The notes beneath the pieces are model-generated. The model worked only from the letters and a program-made list of their open reading frames with translations, had not been told where the DNA came from and ran no database searches. Positions 1 through 8,388 of a DNA stretch of 64,000 nt are shown here, in pieces. Positions within the stretch are counted from its first letter, which is position 1, and each line of letters starts with the position of its first letter. Source of the stretch: F1-60-MAGs104 sp964355975 (lineage in GTDB: Bacteria > Planctomycetota > Phycisphaerae > Phycisphaerales > SM1A02); the NCBI GenBank assembly GCA_964355975.1, contig CAYHFW010000006.1, positions 35,570 to 99,569 of the forward strand. The letters are read 5' to 3'. A program made the translations under genes and the position numbers.

Positions 1-2
1 GA

Positions 3-149
3 ATCGGCAGAGTGCGCTCGCTGCACGAGGTCGTGCGCGAAGTCGAAGCGCTCACGCTTGAAGCGGTGAACGATCACGCATCCCAGGCATTGACACAACA
101 ACATCTCGACCGTGTTTCGCTCGTGGTCGTTGGTCCGTCGCCACTCTGA
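3..149 (+). CDS. C-terminal end of a probable M16-family (insulinase-like) peptidase, partial
   Basis: An open frame enters from the left edge and stops with TGA at 147-149, giving 48 residues. The text has an amphipathic helix (LHEVVREVEALTLEAV) followed by a hydrophobic strand ending VVVGPSPL. That helix-then-VVGP ending is how M16 zinc metallopeptidase and processing-peptidase-like proteins usually finish. The zinc site would lie outside the window, so the family call rests on tail shape only and is tentative. No start codon is visible. Confidence 0.45.
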   Translation: MGRVRSLHEVVREVEALTLEAVNDHASQALTQQHLDRVSLVVVGPSPL

Positions 150-187
150 CCCTCATCGCAGCACCGCTCCTTCGTATACTCGCGATC

Positions 188-436
188 ATGCTCGAATTCA
201 CTCCGTTGAAGGCTGGAACCCGCGTGCGTGTGACGCAACAAATGCCCACACCCACCGGTGCTTGGACGACGACGATTGAGGGGATTGTTCAACGTTGGAG
301 ACAGGCCACAACAGGATCGTGGTTCGCGCACAGCAAAGACGATCGGCTCTGGCTCGATCGTCTTGAAGTTCAACTCGATGATGGCGAAATCACACTCTTG
401 AATCTCGACCAGTATTCGCGCGTTGACGCGGTCTGA
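188..436 (+). CDS. Small conserved-looking hypothetical protein (82 aa)
   Basis: This 82-residue protein starts at ATG 188, 38 bases after the preceding stop. It is rich in strand-forming stretches (RVRVTQQM, WTTTIEGIVQRW, LDRLEVQLDDGEITLLNLDQY), which suggests one small beta-barrel or SH3-like fold. There is no signal peptide or membrane segment. The alternating hydrophobic pattern and absence of low complexity favour a real gene. I do not recognise a named family and propose no function. Its stop lies just before a repeat-filled gap. Confidence 0.65.
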   Translation: MLEFTPLKAGTRVRVTQQMPTPTGAWTTTIEGIVQRWRQATTGSWFAHSKDDRLWLDRLEVQLDDGEITLLNLDQYSRVDAV

Positions 437-470
437 GGGCGGCGCGAGCGAACCAGCGTGTTCGCACCAG

Positions 471-599
471 CGTGATCGCGGCGGAATGCTTCACTCGGCG
501 CTCAAACAGCTCTCGCCGAGCTGCGCAGACTTGCTCGGCTCGAGAACTCGCGCGAGCGAAGATTCCGCCGCGGGTACGCAAGTGAACGACGCCAAGACA
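471..599. repeat. Dispersed palindromic repeat, copy A
   Basis: About 115 bases here recur almost exactly at 746-860 (offset 275), and the core recurs at 15641 and 15780. The core begins GGCGGAATGCTTCACTCG and ends CGAGCGAAGATTCCGCC, which is nearly its reverse complement. Inside it CTCGCCGAGC faces GCTCGGCTCGAG, so the whole unit can fold into one long imperfect hairpin of about 95 nt. A short tail, CGGGTACGCAAGTGAA then GCCAAGACA, also repeats. The repeat carries no gene. It is most like a REP/MITE-type non-autonomous element. Confidence 0.8.
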
Positions 600-655
600 A
601 CAGAGCACTAAGACAGCAAGGCAGCAGGTACGCAAGCGATGCATGCAGCACTGGC

Positions 656-726
656 TCGCACCAACTCTCGTTCTTTGGAACAAATGACCCTCTTAATGAT
701 GCGTTCTTTCCAAAGAACGGGTGCGA
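656..726. other. Long inverted repeat (hairpin) between repeat copies
   Basis: CGTTCTTTGGAA at 669-680 is exactly complementary to TTCCAAAGAACG at 708-719, leaving a 27-nt loop. The stem is extended outside by TCGCACC (656-662) against GGTGCGA (720-726) with a small bulge. No T-tract follows on either strand, so it is not a simple terminator. It lies between repeat copies A and B and may be part of the same element. Confidence 0.6.
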
Positions 727-745
727 ACGCGATCCACCAATCCCG

Positions 746-874
746 CGTGATCGCGGCGGAATGCTTCACTCGGCGCTCAAACAGCTCTCGCCGAGCTGCG
801 CAGACTTGCTCGGCTCGAGAACTCGCGCGAGCGAAGATTCCGCCGCGGGTACGCAAGTGAAGGATGCCAAGACG
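746..874. repeat. Dispersed palindromic repeat, copy B
   Basis: Copy B repeats copy A (471-599) base for base from CGTGATCGCGG through GCAAGTGAA, then diverges slightly (GGATGCCAAGAC against CGACGCCAAGAC). A degenerate end of another copy, GCAAGCGAAGACTCCGCGGCG, follows at about 892-912. Together, copies A and B, the hairpin between them and this partial copy account for most of the gene-free stretch 437-932. Confidence 0.8.
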
Positions 875-932
875 CCAAGGCAACGTGATCGCAAGCGAAG
901 ACTCCGCGGCGTGGATGCGGGCTCAGCAGAAA

Positions 933-1814
933 CTAGTTTGGTGTCGTTGCACTTCGCTGCGCTGCAGCAGCGGGACGCCCACGCGCATCTTTGTCGTCGG
1001 GCGCGTTTGGAGTGCCAGGAACTGGTGGCACCGTGGGCGATGGGTTGCGGGCAAATGGTGGTGGCTGCAATGGAGCGGGCAGCGGCACGTGCTTCCATGG
1101 TTGTGTTGCGACTGTGAAGTCCTTGGTGATTGTGCCCCGCCTGATCGTCAACGTGATCGATTCTCCGGCAGTCATCGCCGTGAGTCGTTGACGAATGTCG
1201 CTTGGTGAAGCGGGCGACTTTCCATCAATAGCCGTGACGAGATCGAAGTCTTCAATTCCTGCGAGATATCCAGGACTGTTTTCGAGCACCGCGACCACAA
1301 GCGAGCACTTCGAGGCGTCTCCATCGAGGTGCTTCGCAAGAGCTCTTCCGGGCGTCTCGAAACGCACTCCGATCATGACGGGCGGGTGATCCTTTGGTTG
1401 CGGAATCGCGATCGACTGCAGCACGACTCCAGCGCTACTGATGATCTCGATCGCAGAATCGGTTCGGCGCAAGTGCTCCTTCGCAACGCGCTGGCCGTCA
1501 ATCGATACGCGAATCTCTTCGCCGACAAACTCAACATCGATCCGGGGTGTGCGAACTGGCGCTGGCGGTACTGCATCGACGGCTGGTGCCGGATCGACGA
1601 CGGGCGCAGGCTCGACGGCGACGACACCTTCTGTCGATGGGGGCGTTTCAGCAGGCACCGCGACCTCAGCAACGGCGGGCGTCTCGGTCACTTCAGCACT
1701 CGGCACTTCCATTGCAGCCGCGCCAACCTCTCCAGGCTTTGGACTCTGATCAGAGGCGCATCCAACGATGGTTGCTGCGGTGAGTGCGATGATGAGCGCG
1801 ATGCGTGGCATCAC
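933..1814 (-). CDS. PDZ-domain lipoprotein
   Basis: A 293-residue protein with a type II signal peptide: two Met codons, a hydrophobic run and the lipobox TIVGC with Cys about residue 19. Residues 25-90 form an Ala/Pro/Val-rich linker that probably spans from the membrane. A PDZ domain follows in the second half, with the carboxylate-loop region NSPGYLAGI and the strand/helix pattern IRQRLTAMTAGESITLTIRRG. The C-terminal 40 residues are Pro-rich and disordered. There is no protease domain, so a scaffolding or regulatory envelope role is more likely than catalysis. It is divergent from the lipoprotein at 1842, with 27 bases between the starts. Confidence 0.8.
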   Translation of the reverse strand: MMPRIALIIALTAATIVGCASDQSPKPGEVGAAAMEVPSAEVTETPAVAEVAVPAETPPSTEGVVAVEPAPVVDPAPAVDAVPPAPVRTPRIDVEFVGEEIRVSIDGQRVAKEHLRRTDSAIEIISSAGVVLQSIAIPQPKDHPPVMIGVRFETPGRALAKHLDGDASKCSLVVAVLENSPGYLAGIEDFDLVTAIDGKSPASPSDIRQRLTAMTAGESITLTIRRGTITKDFTVATQPWKHVPLPAPLQPPPFARNPSPTVPPVPGTPNAPDDKDARGRPAAAAQRSATTPN

Positions 1815-1841
1815 CCGAGAGTACCCGTACTATTGCGCGCG

Positions 1842-2360
1842 ATGTATCGAAGGTTGTGCTCTCTTGTTGCGTTCCTGCTCACCCTTGTTGGTTGTGCGCC
1901 AACAGTTTCAACGGTGCTTGCTGGCGGCGCGATCTACCCGTACGGGCCAAACACCTTCATCATCCATTCGCTGAGTCGTCTCGCGGGTCCGACACCAAGC
2001 GAAGTGACCACCGTCTGGCTTTGTGTTGAGTTCACAGACATTGATAATCAAACGACTCGGGCAACGGGCACACTCTTGGCGCGCATCCAGATTCCTGGGC
2101 GTGCGGATATTGAGCAGTCATTTGACCTCAACAATCTGCAGACGAACAACAATCTTTGGGATCGCCCAACGCGCATGTACCAACTTCGGTTTCACATTGA
2201 TCCGTCGCTCGTCGATGCGGCACGCACTGCGGTGAGTGTCGAGGTGCGATGGAACCCAGTCAACGCGGCGCCGGTGCAGAAGCGGGGGGTGCTGCGGGTG
2301 CCTGAATCTCACGCGCGGGAAGATTGGGCAGCGAATACTTCTGATCGTATTTCGCTTTGA
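1842..2360 (+). CDS. Lipoprotein of unknown function
   Basis: A 172-residue protein. I chose ATG 1842 because it opens a good lipoprotein signal (MYRRLCSLVAFLLTLVGC, lipobox LVGC) and because the upstream part of the frame is the antisense of the PDZ lipoprotein. The mature part is strand-rich and contains WLCVEFTDIDNQ and an amphipathic stretch around MYQLRFHIDPSLVDAARTAVSVEVRW, so it is probably a small beta-sandwich. I recognise no family. Its last 101 bases overlap the 3' end of the convergent amidohydrolase gene. Confidence 0.7.
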   Translation: MYRRLCSLVAFLLTLVGCAPTVSTVLAGGAIYPYGPNTFIIHSLSRLAGPTPSEVTTVWLCVEFTDIDNQTTRATGTLLARIQIPGRADIEQSFDLNNLQTNNNLWDRPTRMYQLRFHIDPSLVDAARTAVSVEVRWNPVNAAPVQKRGVLRVPESHAREDWAANTSDRISL

Positions 2361-3639
2361 GGTCGCTCTGATGGCTGCGCAACTCGATGGCGCGTCCATC
2401 GATCCACGCGCGCTGCACGTGCGTCGTCGCTTCGAGCGGATCACCATCAAGCAGTAAGAGTGTTCCGCTGCGTCCCACCGCAATCGTGCCATAGCGCGCG
2501 TCGACTCCCGCGAGTTGCGCGGGAACCCTCGTGATTGCGCCGATCGCCTCTTCGCGCGCGAGGCCAAAGGCCGCAGCCATCGCCGCATGATTGACGAGGT
2601 TGCGATCATTCGATGGCTCATCGCCGGTGGCGATCGCCACAACAATTCCCTTCGATGCCAATCGTGCCGGAAGCGTGTACGCACTGTCGTAGTCATCGTG
2701 ATCGAATCGCGGTAAGCGCAAGACTCCTTGCACGATGACTGGAACACTGTGTGCAAGCAGCAGGTCAGCAACAGCGGGGGCGCCATCCCCACCGACGATG
2801 ACCGGTTTCATGCCGCGCGCAATCGCCCAGAGAACCGCAGACTCAATCTGCCCACTGCTCGCAGCCTCGATGAACACCGGTCGTTTGCCATCGAGCACAT
2901 CTGCGAGACGCTCGAAGCGCAGGTCGAGTGGCAATGATGGGTCTGCACTGCGCGCACGTACATACGCCTTCGCCGAATCGAAAAAATCATCGAAGGCACG
3001 AAGTGTTGTGTGGCGCTTCTTCTCTTGCTCTTGCGCGCTCTTGCTCGTGAACCAACGCGGAGCTGGCTCTGTTGCGGGCCACCGAAGCACCGTTGCGACA
3101 TCTGGGACAACCGCAAGCTCGTCGGGGGTCCATCCATCAAGTCGAATCAAACTTGCTTCGCCGCTGACATTGCCACCTTGCGGCATGACGATTGCCATCA
3201 GCACGCCGCCCATTCGAGCGACTGGCAGCAAGTTGCTGTCGGGGTTGACTGCGAGCCAAGCAGAGACTTCTGGATGGAACGCGCCGAATTCTGAACGATC
3301 ATCGGTCGCACGCACTTGCAATGTCTCGACGAGCCCAAGCGTCGTCGACGGAGAGATGAATCCTGGGGTCACGTGCATGCCCGTCGCATCCAATCGCAGC
3401 GCGTTGGATGGCAACTCTTCACCGTTCGCAGAGTGTGGGGCTCCGCTGCCCATCGCGACAATCGTTCCATTGTCGATGATGACAAATCCATCGAGCAGGG
3501 GAGAGGCCCCAGCGACGGCCGTGTGGATGATCGCGTGTTCGATGATGACAGGCGCGCGCTGCGGCGGTGCGGGCACAAGCGTGCTTTGCGCGATGACTGA
3601 GGTGAGAAGAGTGGCAAGAGAGAACGAGAGGGTGATCAT
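2260..3639 (-). CDS. Amidohydrolase-family protein lacking the N-terminal metal motif
   Basis: A 459-residue secreted protein (signal peptide about 1-18, ending VIAQS). It follows the imidazolonepropionase-like amidohydrolase plan: an N-terminal beta sandwich, then a barrel, then the closing strand GTIAVGRSGTLLLLDGDP. The usual metal-binding HxH after the GF(I/L) strand is missing: the sequence reads TPGFISPSTTL at 91-101. An Asp late in the barrel (ATGDEPSND) is kept. It is therefore probably inactive or uses a different site. It overlaps the upstream 1058-residue amidohydrolase by 4 bases (ATGA), so the two are co-translated and may form a complex. The Ala/Pro-rich tail lies in the convergent overlap. 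Confidence 0.85.
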   Translation of the reverse strand: MITLSFSLATLLTSVIAQSTLVPAPPQRAPVIIEHAIIHTAVAGASPLLDGFVIIDNGTIVAMGSGAPHSANGEELPSNALRLDATGMHVTPGFISPSTTLGLVETLQVRATDDRSEFGAFHPEVSAWLAVNPDSNLLPVARMGGVLMAIVMPQGGNVSGEASLIRLDGWTPDELAVVPDVATVLRWPATEPAPRWFTSKSAQEQEKKRHTTLRAFDDFFDSAKAYVRARSADPSLPLDLRFERLADVLDGKRPVFIEAASSGQIESAVLWAIARGMKPVIVGGDGAPAVADLLLAHSVPVIVQGVLRLPRFDHDDYDSAYTLPARLASKGIVVAIATGDEPSNDRNLVNHAAMAAAFGLAREEAIGAITRVPAQLAGVDARYGTIAVGRSGTLLLLDGDPLEATTHVQRAWIDGRAIELRSHQSDLKAKYDQKYSLPNLPAREIQAPAAPPASAPAPR

Positions 3640-6600
3640 GGTGCTACCTCATCACAACCGCAGACTCCCGCACGGCTCAACGAGCGAAGATCGAGTCCGC
3701 GCCTCCAGAGATCGAGAAAGGCGTCGTCGCGGCTGCTCATCATTCGCGCGCGCAGACGTGTCGGCGGAGCAGTGGCTGCGCCATCATCGTCGCTCTCGCG
3801 TTCGCCTGACTTCATCTGCAGTGCGGCGACGATCAACTGTTGTCGAAGCAACTCGCGACCAGCGCGCGCTGCGATGTCTTCGCTGCGGTCGAATCGCTTT
3901 GTGCCCTCGACCCACGTCTGTTCACAGAGACTCATCGGGCTCAATGGATCGCCCGACCAAACCACGAGATCAGCATCCTTGCCAACTTCGAGACTGCCTG
4001 TGCGACTTGCAAGCCCGAGTTGTCGCGCTGGATTGATCGTGACAAACTCAAGCGCACGCGCGGGTGAGAGATTTCCATACTTCACAGCCTTCGCCGCTTC
4101 GGTGTTGAGGTGTCGCGCGAGTTCGTTCGAGTCTGAATTGAAAGACATCAACACCCCCTGCCCCTGCATCATTGCTCCTGCCCACGGAATCGCATCCATC
4201 ACTTCCATCTTGTATGCCCACCAATCACTGAAGCATGATCCACCTGCGCCATGTCGTGCAATCGCATCGGCGACTTTGTATCCCTCGAGGATGTGTTGAA
4301 AGGTGCCGATTCGAAAACCGAACTCATCGGCGAGTCGAATCAACATCAAGATCTCGTCTTGGCGATAGGAGTGGCAGTGAATGATGCGCGTGCCGTCGAG
4401 AATCTCTGCAAGTGTCTCGAGTTCGAGATCAATGCGCGGCGCAGCCTTCTTTGAATGCAGATCGGGATGGGCGGCGTACTCCTTCTGCGCAGTGCGGTAC
4501 TCGCGCGCAGATCGAAAGCGATCGCGCATGAAAGCCTCGACACCCATGCGTGTCTGCGGATAGCGGCCCTTGGGGCGCACAACATTTTCGCCAAGCGCGA
4601 ATTTGATTCCAGGCAGCGCGCCAGCAGCGGGCCATTCTGAAAGAGGCGATCCCCACTTGAGCTTGACGACACTGTTCTGTCCGCCGATTGGATTCGCGCT
4701 GCCATGCAATTGATTCGCGCAGGTCAGTCCTCCCGCAAGCTCGCGGTACCAACCAACATCGTCGGGATCGATGACATCATTGATACGAACTTCAGCGGTG
4801 CACGCTTGCGTCCACTCGTTGACATCGCCGTCGATGCCAGTGTGGCTGTGGCAATCGATGAGCCCAGGTGTGATGTGACGACCAGCGCAATCAATGACGC
4901 GACCACCAACTGGCGCTGCAAGATTGCTGCCGATCTGCGCGATCACACCATCGCGCACAAGCACATCGGTGTGCGTGAGGATTCCATCGGTCGAACTCGT
5001 CCAGACCGTCGCATCACGAAAGAGCACCGCCTCTTGGGACGCAACAGCAGCGACTCCAAAGTCGCCAAATGGATGTGTGAGCGCTACGGTCGGGCGCACC
5101 GGCTCGGCATCAACCTTCTTCTTCGCATCAGGCGTCGTCGCCGCGGCGGTGGCGATGAACCGGGTGGTGTTTCCTGATTGTGAGAGTGCGTCCACCGAGA
5201 GAACGCCTTGATCGATTCGCAGCGTGCAGCGCAGTTGCCCGGGCATTCCGAGCACAGATCCATCGACCATGAATCCACCGCGCAGTTCATCGAGCACGAC
5301 GGACGCAGCAGCGACAGAGTTTGTTGAACCCTGCGCGTCGAGCAGTTCGAACACGATCGCACTCTTTGCGGGAGTAATCACCATGAAGCAAGATTGCTGA
5401 TCAGCGCGCGGTATTGAAAAACGACCAGAGAATTGAAACTCGCGCGCGCGTGGTGCGCTGCCAGTAGGAGCGGTGTCGTACGCGCGGCCCGCGATCCAGA
5501 CCTCGGTGATACGAGAGTCTTTCGCGAAGAGCGGACCATCTGAAATCGTGAGGTTTGCCATGCGTCCAACTGCGATGGTGCCCAGTGTGTCGCTCATTCC
5601 TAGAAGCTCAGCAGGAGCAGTCGTGAGTGCCGCAAGCAACTGCGATTCTGTGAGCCCAGCATCGAGCGCCTCGCGAACACGCGCAGGAAAATCGCTGCGC
5701 TGATTGAGTCGTGCGGTCGTCAATGACGTCGCAGCACCCGCGGCGATGAGACGACTCACATTGGATGGCGCCGCCGCCCACGTCGTGAGTTCACGAAGCG
5801 ACGCGCTCTCTGCGAGGCGTGCGGTTGTGAGCGCTGGAGCGACTGGGTAATCGAGTGGAACGATGATCGGCAGCTTCATCGCAACGACTTCGTTCAGGTG
5901 GCGAAACTCAGTTCCACTTCCTAAGAGCGATGCTCGCAATCCGAATTCGCGCGCGAGGAGTCCACTTCGCAGCGCATCAAGTTCGGTGGATGCGTCGAAC
6001 AGCACTCGCTCTCGACCAGCGATCACCTGTGCGAGAGCGTCAAGCGCCAGAGCAGCTGCGGGTGGGTCATTGCCAACAGGATGAGCCTTCCAGATCGCGA
6101 CCGACTCGGCGCGCCACTTTGCATCGTGCAGTGTTTGACGCACGAGCGCAACCGCGCCCATGATTGAGTTGGGATAGACAACGACGCGCCCATCATCATC
6201 GTTGTCATCATCGCCACGCGGAGTGTCTCGCGGTGCACGACCAAATGCCACAAATTCTCCAGCGTCCCCAGGAAGGTGTTGCACTCCGCTCGATGCGTCT
6301 GCGAGCAACTGCACTGAGCCACGCCCGCGAAAGATTCCAGAGTCGGGATAGGTCGCAGCAACCGCGAAGCCGAGTTGCCGAAGTTCTTCGCGCAAACTGG
6401 CTGAAACAGGCAGCAATTCGTCGGTTGAGACCCGTGGTGTGACAAACGAATTCCAGTGGGCCCCATCATGTTTCGATGCGTGCTGCGCTTGGACGGACGA
6501 GTCGAGCAAGAGCGCAGGCTCGATGAATCCAGCCATCACCCGCTTGCCGCGTCCATCGTGAATCGTTGCACCAGGCGGAACAACAACGGTTGCGCTCGGG

Positions 6601-6812
6601 CCGACCGCGATGATCCATCCTGCGCGCATCAGAATTGTCGCATCGTCGAGTTGCACCCCTGGCGAGGTGACGACGGTCGCATGCTCGATTGCATCCCACC
6701 GGACATCCGAGGGGGTGATCCCATTGACTGGTGGCGACTGCGCAACCGCGGCGCAAGCGCAGACGGCGAGTGCAATCAGCGAGAAACAACTCTGAATTGT
6801 TTGAAAGCGCAC
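3636..6812 (-). CDS. Tandem-domain secreted amidohydrolase (active and degenerate domains)
   Basis: A 1058-residue protein with a signal peptide (1-24) and two amidohydrolase modules. The first (about 40-445) lacks the HxH motif (GFIEPALLLD at 96-105) but keeps the closing strand GTIAVGRMANL. It is joined by a strand-rich linker (450-590) to a second module (595-1030) with intact ligands: HSH at 655-657, His814, His840 in TFQHILEG and Asp894 in SFNSDSNE. The second module resembles periplasmic imidazolonepropionase/dipeptidase-like amidohydrolases; the substrate is unknown. It is immediately upstream of the smaller degenerate amidohydrolase, giving three modules with one complete site. Confidence 0.9.
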   Translation of the reverse strand: MRFQTIQSCFSLIALAVCACAAVAQSPPVNGITPSDVRWDAIEHATVVTSPGVQLDDATILMRAGWIIAVGPSATVVVPPGATIHDGRGKRVMAGFIEPALLLDSSVQAQHASKHDGAHWNSFVTPRVSTDELLPVSASLREELRQLGFAVAATYPDSGIFRGRGSVQLLADASSGVQHLPGDAGEFVAFGRAPRDTPRGDDDNDDDGRVVVYPNSIMGAVALVRQTLHDAKWRAESVAIWKAHPVGNDPPAAALALDALAQVIAGRERVLFDASTELDALRSGLLAREFGLRASLLGSGTEFRHLNEVVAMKLPIIVPLDYPVAPALTTARLAESASLRELTTWAAAPSNVSRLIAAGAATSLTTARLNQRSDFPARVREALDAGLTESQLLAALTTAPAELLGMSDTLGTIAVGRMANLTISDGPLFAKDSRITEVWIAGRAYDTAPTGSAPRAREFQFSGRFSIPRADQQSCFMVITPAKSAIVFELLDAQGSTNSVAAASVVLDELRGGFMVDGSVLGMPGQLRCTLRIDQGVLSVDALSQSGNTTRFIATAAATTPDAKKKVDAEPVRPTVALTHPFGDFGVAAVASQEAVLFRDATVWTSSTDGILTHTDVLVRDGVIAQIGSNLAAPVGGRVIDCAGRHITPGLIDCHSHTGIDGDVNEWTQACTAEVRINDVIDPDDVGWYRELAGGLTCANQLHGSANPIGGQNSVVKLKWGSPLSEWPAAGALPGIKFALGENVVRPKGRYPQTRMGVEAFMRDRFRSAREYRTAQKEYAAHPDLHSKKAAPRIDLELETLAEILDGTRIIHCHSYRQDEILMLIRLADEFGFRIGTFQHILEGYKVADAIARHGAGGSCFSDWWAYKMEVMDAIPWAGAMMQGQGVLMSFNSDSNELARHLNTEAAKAVKYGNLSPARALEFVTINPARQLGLASRTGSLEVGKDADLVVWSGDPLSPMSLCEQTWVEGTKRFDRSEDIAARAGRELLRQQLIVAALQMKSGERESDDDGAATAPPTRLRARMMSSRDDAFLDLWRRGLDLRSLSRAGVCGCDEVAP

Positions 6813-6894
6813 CCAAGAAGTGTAGAACGATCAACGCGAAATCGACCGCCGCAAATCAATAGGCGAGCGAGTCGCTGCACCGCAACGCGTTGGT

Positions 6895-7152
6895 TTAGGC
6901 AGATTGCTGGCGCAATTCATCGACCATTTTGTCGATCGCCGCCGAGAGACGCTCTTCAGTATCGAACGTGCCATCAGCGATCATGCTCTTGATCTTGGCG
7001 ATGCGATCTGCGCGCACTTCAGGAAGGGCACGCAAATGCGAAAGATGTCGGGCATGTTCGTCACTGTGATCATCGCCATCGCTGATGCGCGTACGCACAT
7101 TCGAGCAGGCATCGACAGTGATGGGAATCGTGATATTCGTGACTTCAAGCAT
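6895..7152 (-). CDS. flgM: FlgM-like anti-sigma-28 factor
   Basis: An 85-residue soluble protein. The C-terminal half (VRADRIAKIKSMIADGTF then ERLSAAIDKMVDELRQ) matches the FlgM C-terminal pattern: R-x-x-(K/R)-(I/V)-x-x-(I/L)-(K/R)-x-x-(I/L)-x-x-G-x-Y/F followed by an A(I/E)(K/A)-x-(I/M) helix. FlgM binds the flagellar sigma factor FliA and holds it until the hook-basal body is complete. The start is supported by AGGAG 8 bases upstream on the minus strand. No flagellar gene is adjacent; the amidohydrolase genes begin 82 bases downstream. Another small helical regulator is possible. Confidence 0.65.
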   Translation of the reverse strand: MLEVTNITIPITVDACSNVRTRISDGDDHSDEHARHLSHLRALPEVRADRIAKIKSMIADGTFDTEERLSAAIDKMVDELRQQSA

Positions 7153-7269
7153 TGATGCAACTCCTAGGGCCGCTGCTTCAGATCCATCTTCAGCAAAGGC
7201 CCGACGTCGATTTGTGACATCCTTGTGTTGAGTCCAAACGTGGGCTCAAGGTACCTATCGTCGCATTGA

Positions 7270-7300
7270 ATCCCAAGTCTTCAACTATTCAAATTGGGAT
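7270..7300. promoter_or_regulatory. Short inverted repeat upstream of the 7327 lipoprotein gene
   Basis: ATCCCAA (7270-7276) faces TTGGGAT (7294-7300) across a 17-nt AT-rich spacer, in the 174-base gap between the divergent flgM and lipoprotein genes. It sits 27 bases before the lipoprotein start, where an operator or 5'-UTR hairpin could act. I see no convincing -35/-10 pair. Confidence 0.3.
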
Positions 7301-7326
7301 CCGCAAGCGAGTTATGATCCATATCC

Positions 7327-8388
7327 ATGTTTGATTGGCGCTCATCATCGGTTGCGACTCTGGCGTGTGCTGCGGCGCTCGTGGTGGGAGGCGGATGTAG
7401 CCCAGAACCTCAAAATTCAAAGAAAAACAAAGTTTCGAATGGCGCGCCAGACCCCAACGCCCTCTTCGCAGATGACTCTCTAGATGATGTTGAGGTCGCG
7501 ACTGTCAAGGGAGCGCCGAAGGGCGCGACCACCCCAAAGGTGACCGGCCCTGTCGCGAAGAAAAAATCACCAACATGGTCAGTTCCAGGGGCTCCCCAGG
7601 CGCCGACTGCGCCACAGCAAGTTGAAACGGGGAGCGATTCGCCCGCCGTTGATGGCGTGCCCGCACCCTCAGCGCGCACCAAGCCCAATTCAGATTCTCC
7701 CAGCAGCGATGGCAGATGGAGCATCGTGCTCTTGAGTTTCACCGGTGAAGACCACGCTCTGCTCGCAGATGCAGCATGCATCAATGTGCGTGGGCGCTAC
7801 CCAAGACTCGCCAAGGCGTTCGTGCGCGAACGATCGAGTGGTTCGGTTGTTGTTGTTGGCCATTTCGCGGGGCCAAGCGATCCAGCAGTCAAGCCGATGT
7901 TGGATGAACTGCATGCCGTGGTCGATGGATCGAATCGTCCATTCGCGCGCGCGATGCTCACGCGACTGCAGACTTCAAGTGAAAGCGCAATGGGTGCGTT
8001 CGATCTACGTCGAGCGCGGCAGGCGAATCCAACTGCGCGCGCTCTTTATTCGGTTGAGGTCGCAGTCTGGAGCGACTTTGGTTCAAAAGAGATTTCGCTC
8101 GAAACGATTCGCAAGAATGCCGAGGACCAAGCAAAGAAACTGCGCGCACAAGGATTCACAGCGTTCTTTCACCATGACGATGATCGTCGCATGAGCATCG
8201 TGACAATTGGCTTGTTTGGTCCGGACGCCTACAACGCGCAGACGATGCTGTATTCGAGTGAGGTCGATGCGATCAAGAAGAAGTTTCCGAAGCTCTTGGT
8301 CAATGGAGAAGAACTTCGCCGACCCATCCGCAAGGGATCGCAAGAGACTGTCGCAGACGCGAGCTTGCTCATCGAGGTGCCGCGTTGA
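7327..8388 (+). CDS. Lipoprotein with a C-terminal two-repeat (SPOR-like) region
   Basis: A 353-residue lipoprotein: hydrophobic signal and lipobox GGGC near residue 25, then a disordered Lys/Pro/Thr/Ser-rich linker to about residue 130. The rest has two similar halves, each opening with a strand (WSIVLLSFTGED; YSVEVAVWSDFG), then a helix with an (A/E)-(D/N)-A-x-(K/N) pattern, then a second strand (SVVVVGHFAG; SIVTIGLFGP). That strand-helix-strand layout is like SPOR domains, which bind denuded peptidoglycan glycans, but the match is by eye. The stop overlaps the holB start (TTGA), so it may be co-expressed with the holB-scpB group. Confidence 0.7.
   Translation: MFDWRSSSVATLACAAALVVGGGCSPEPQNSKKNKVSNGAPDPNALFADDSLDDVEVATVKGAPKGATTPKVTGPVAKKKSPTWSVPGAPQAPTAPQQVETGSDSPAVDGVPAPSARTKPNSDSPSSDGRWSIVLLSFTGEDHALLADAACINVRGRYPRLAKAFVRERSSGSVVVVGHFAGPSDPAVKPMLDELHAVVDGSNRPFARAMLTRLQTSSESAMGAFDLRRARQANPTARALYSVEVAVWSDFGSKEISLETIRKNAEDQAKKLRAQGFTAFFHHDDDRRMSIVTIGLFGPDAYNAQTMLYSSEVDAIKKKFPKLLVNGEELRRPIRKGSQETVADASLLIEVPR

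Noticed and set aside
1329..1841. Long N-terminal extension of the 1842 lipoprotein
   Set aside because: The extension is antisense to the PDZ lipoprotein, is Arg-rich without motifs, and would bury the lipoprotein signal.
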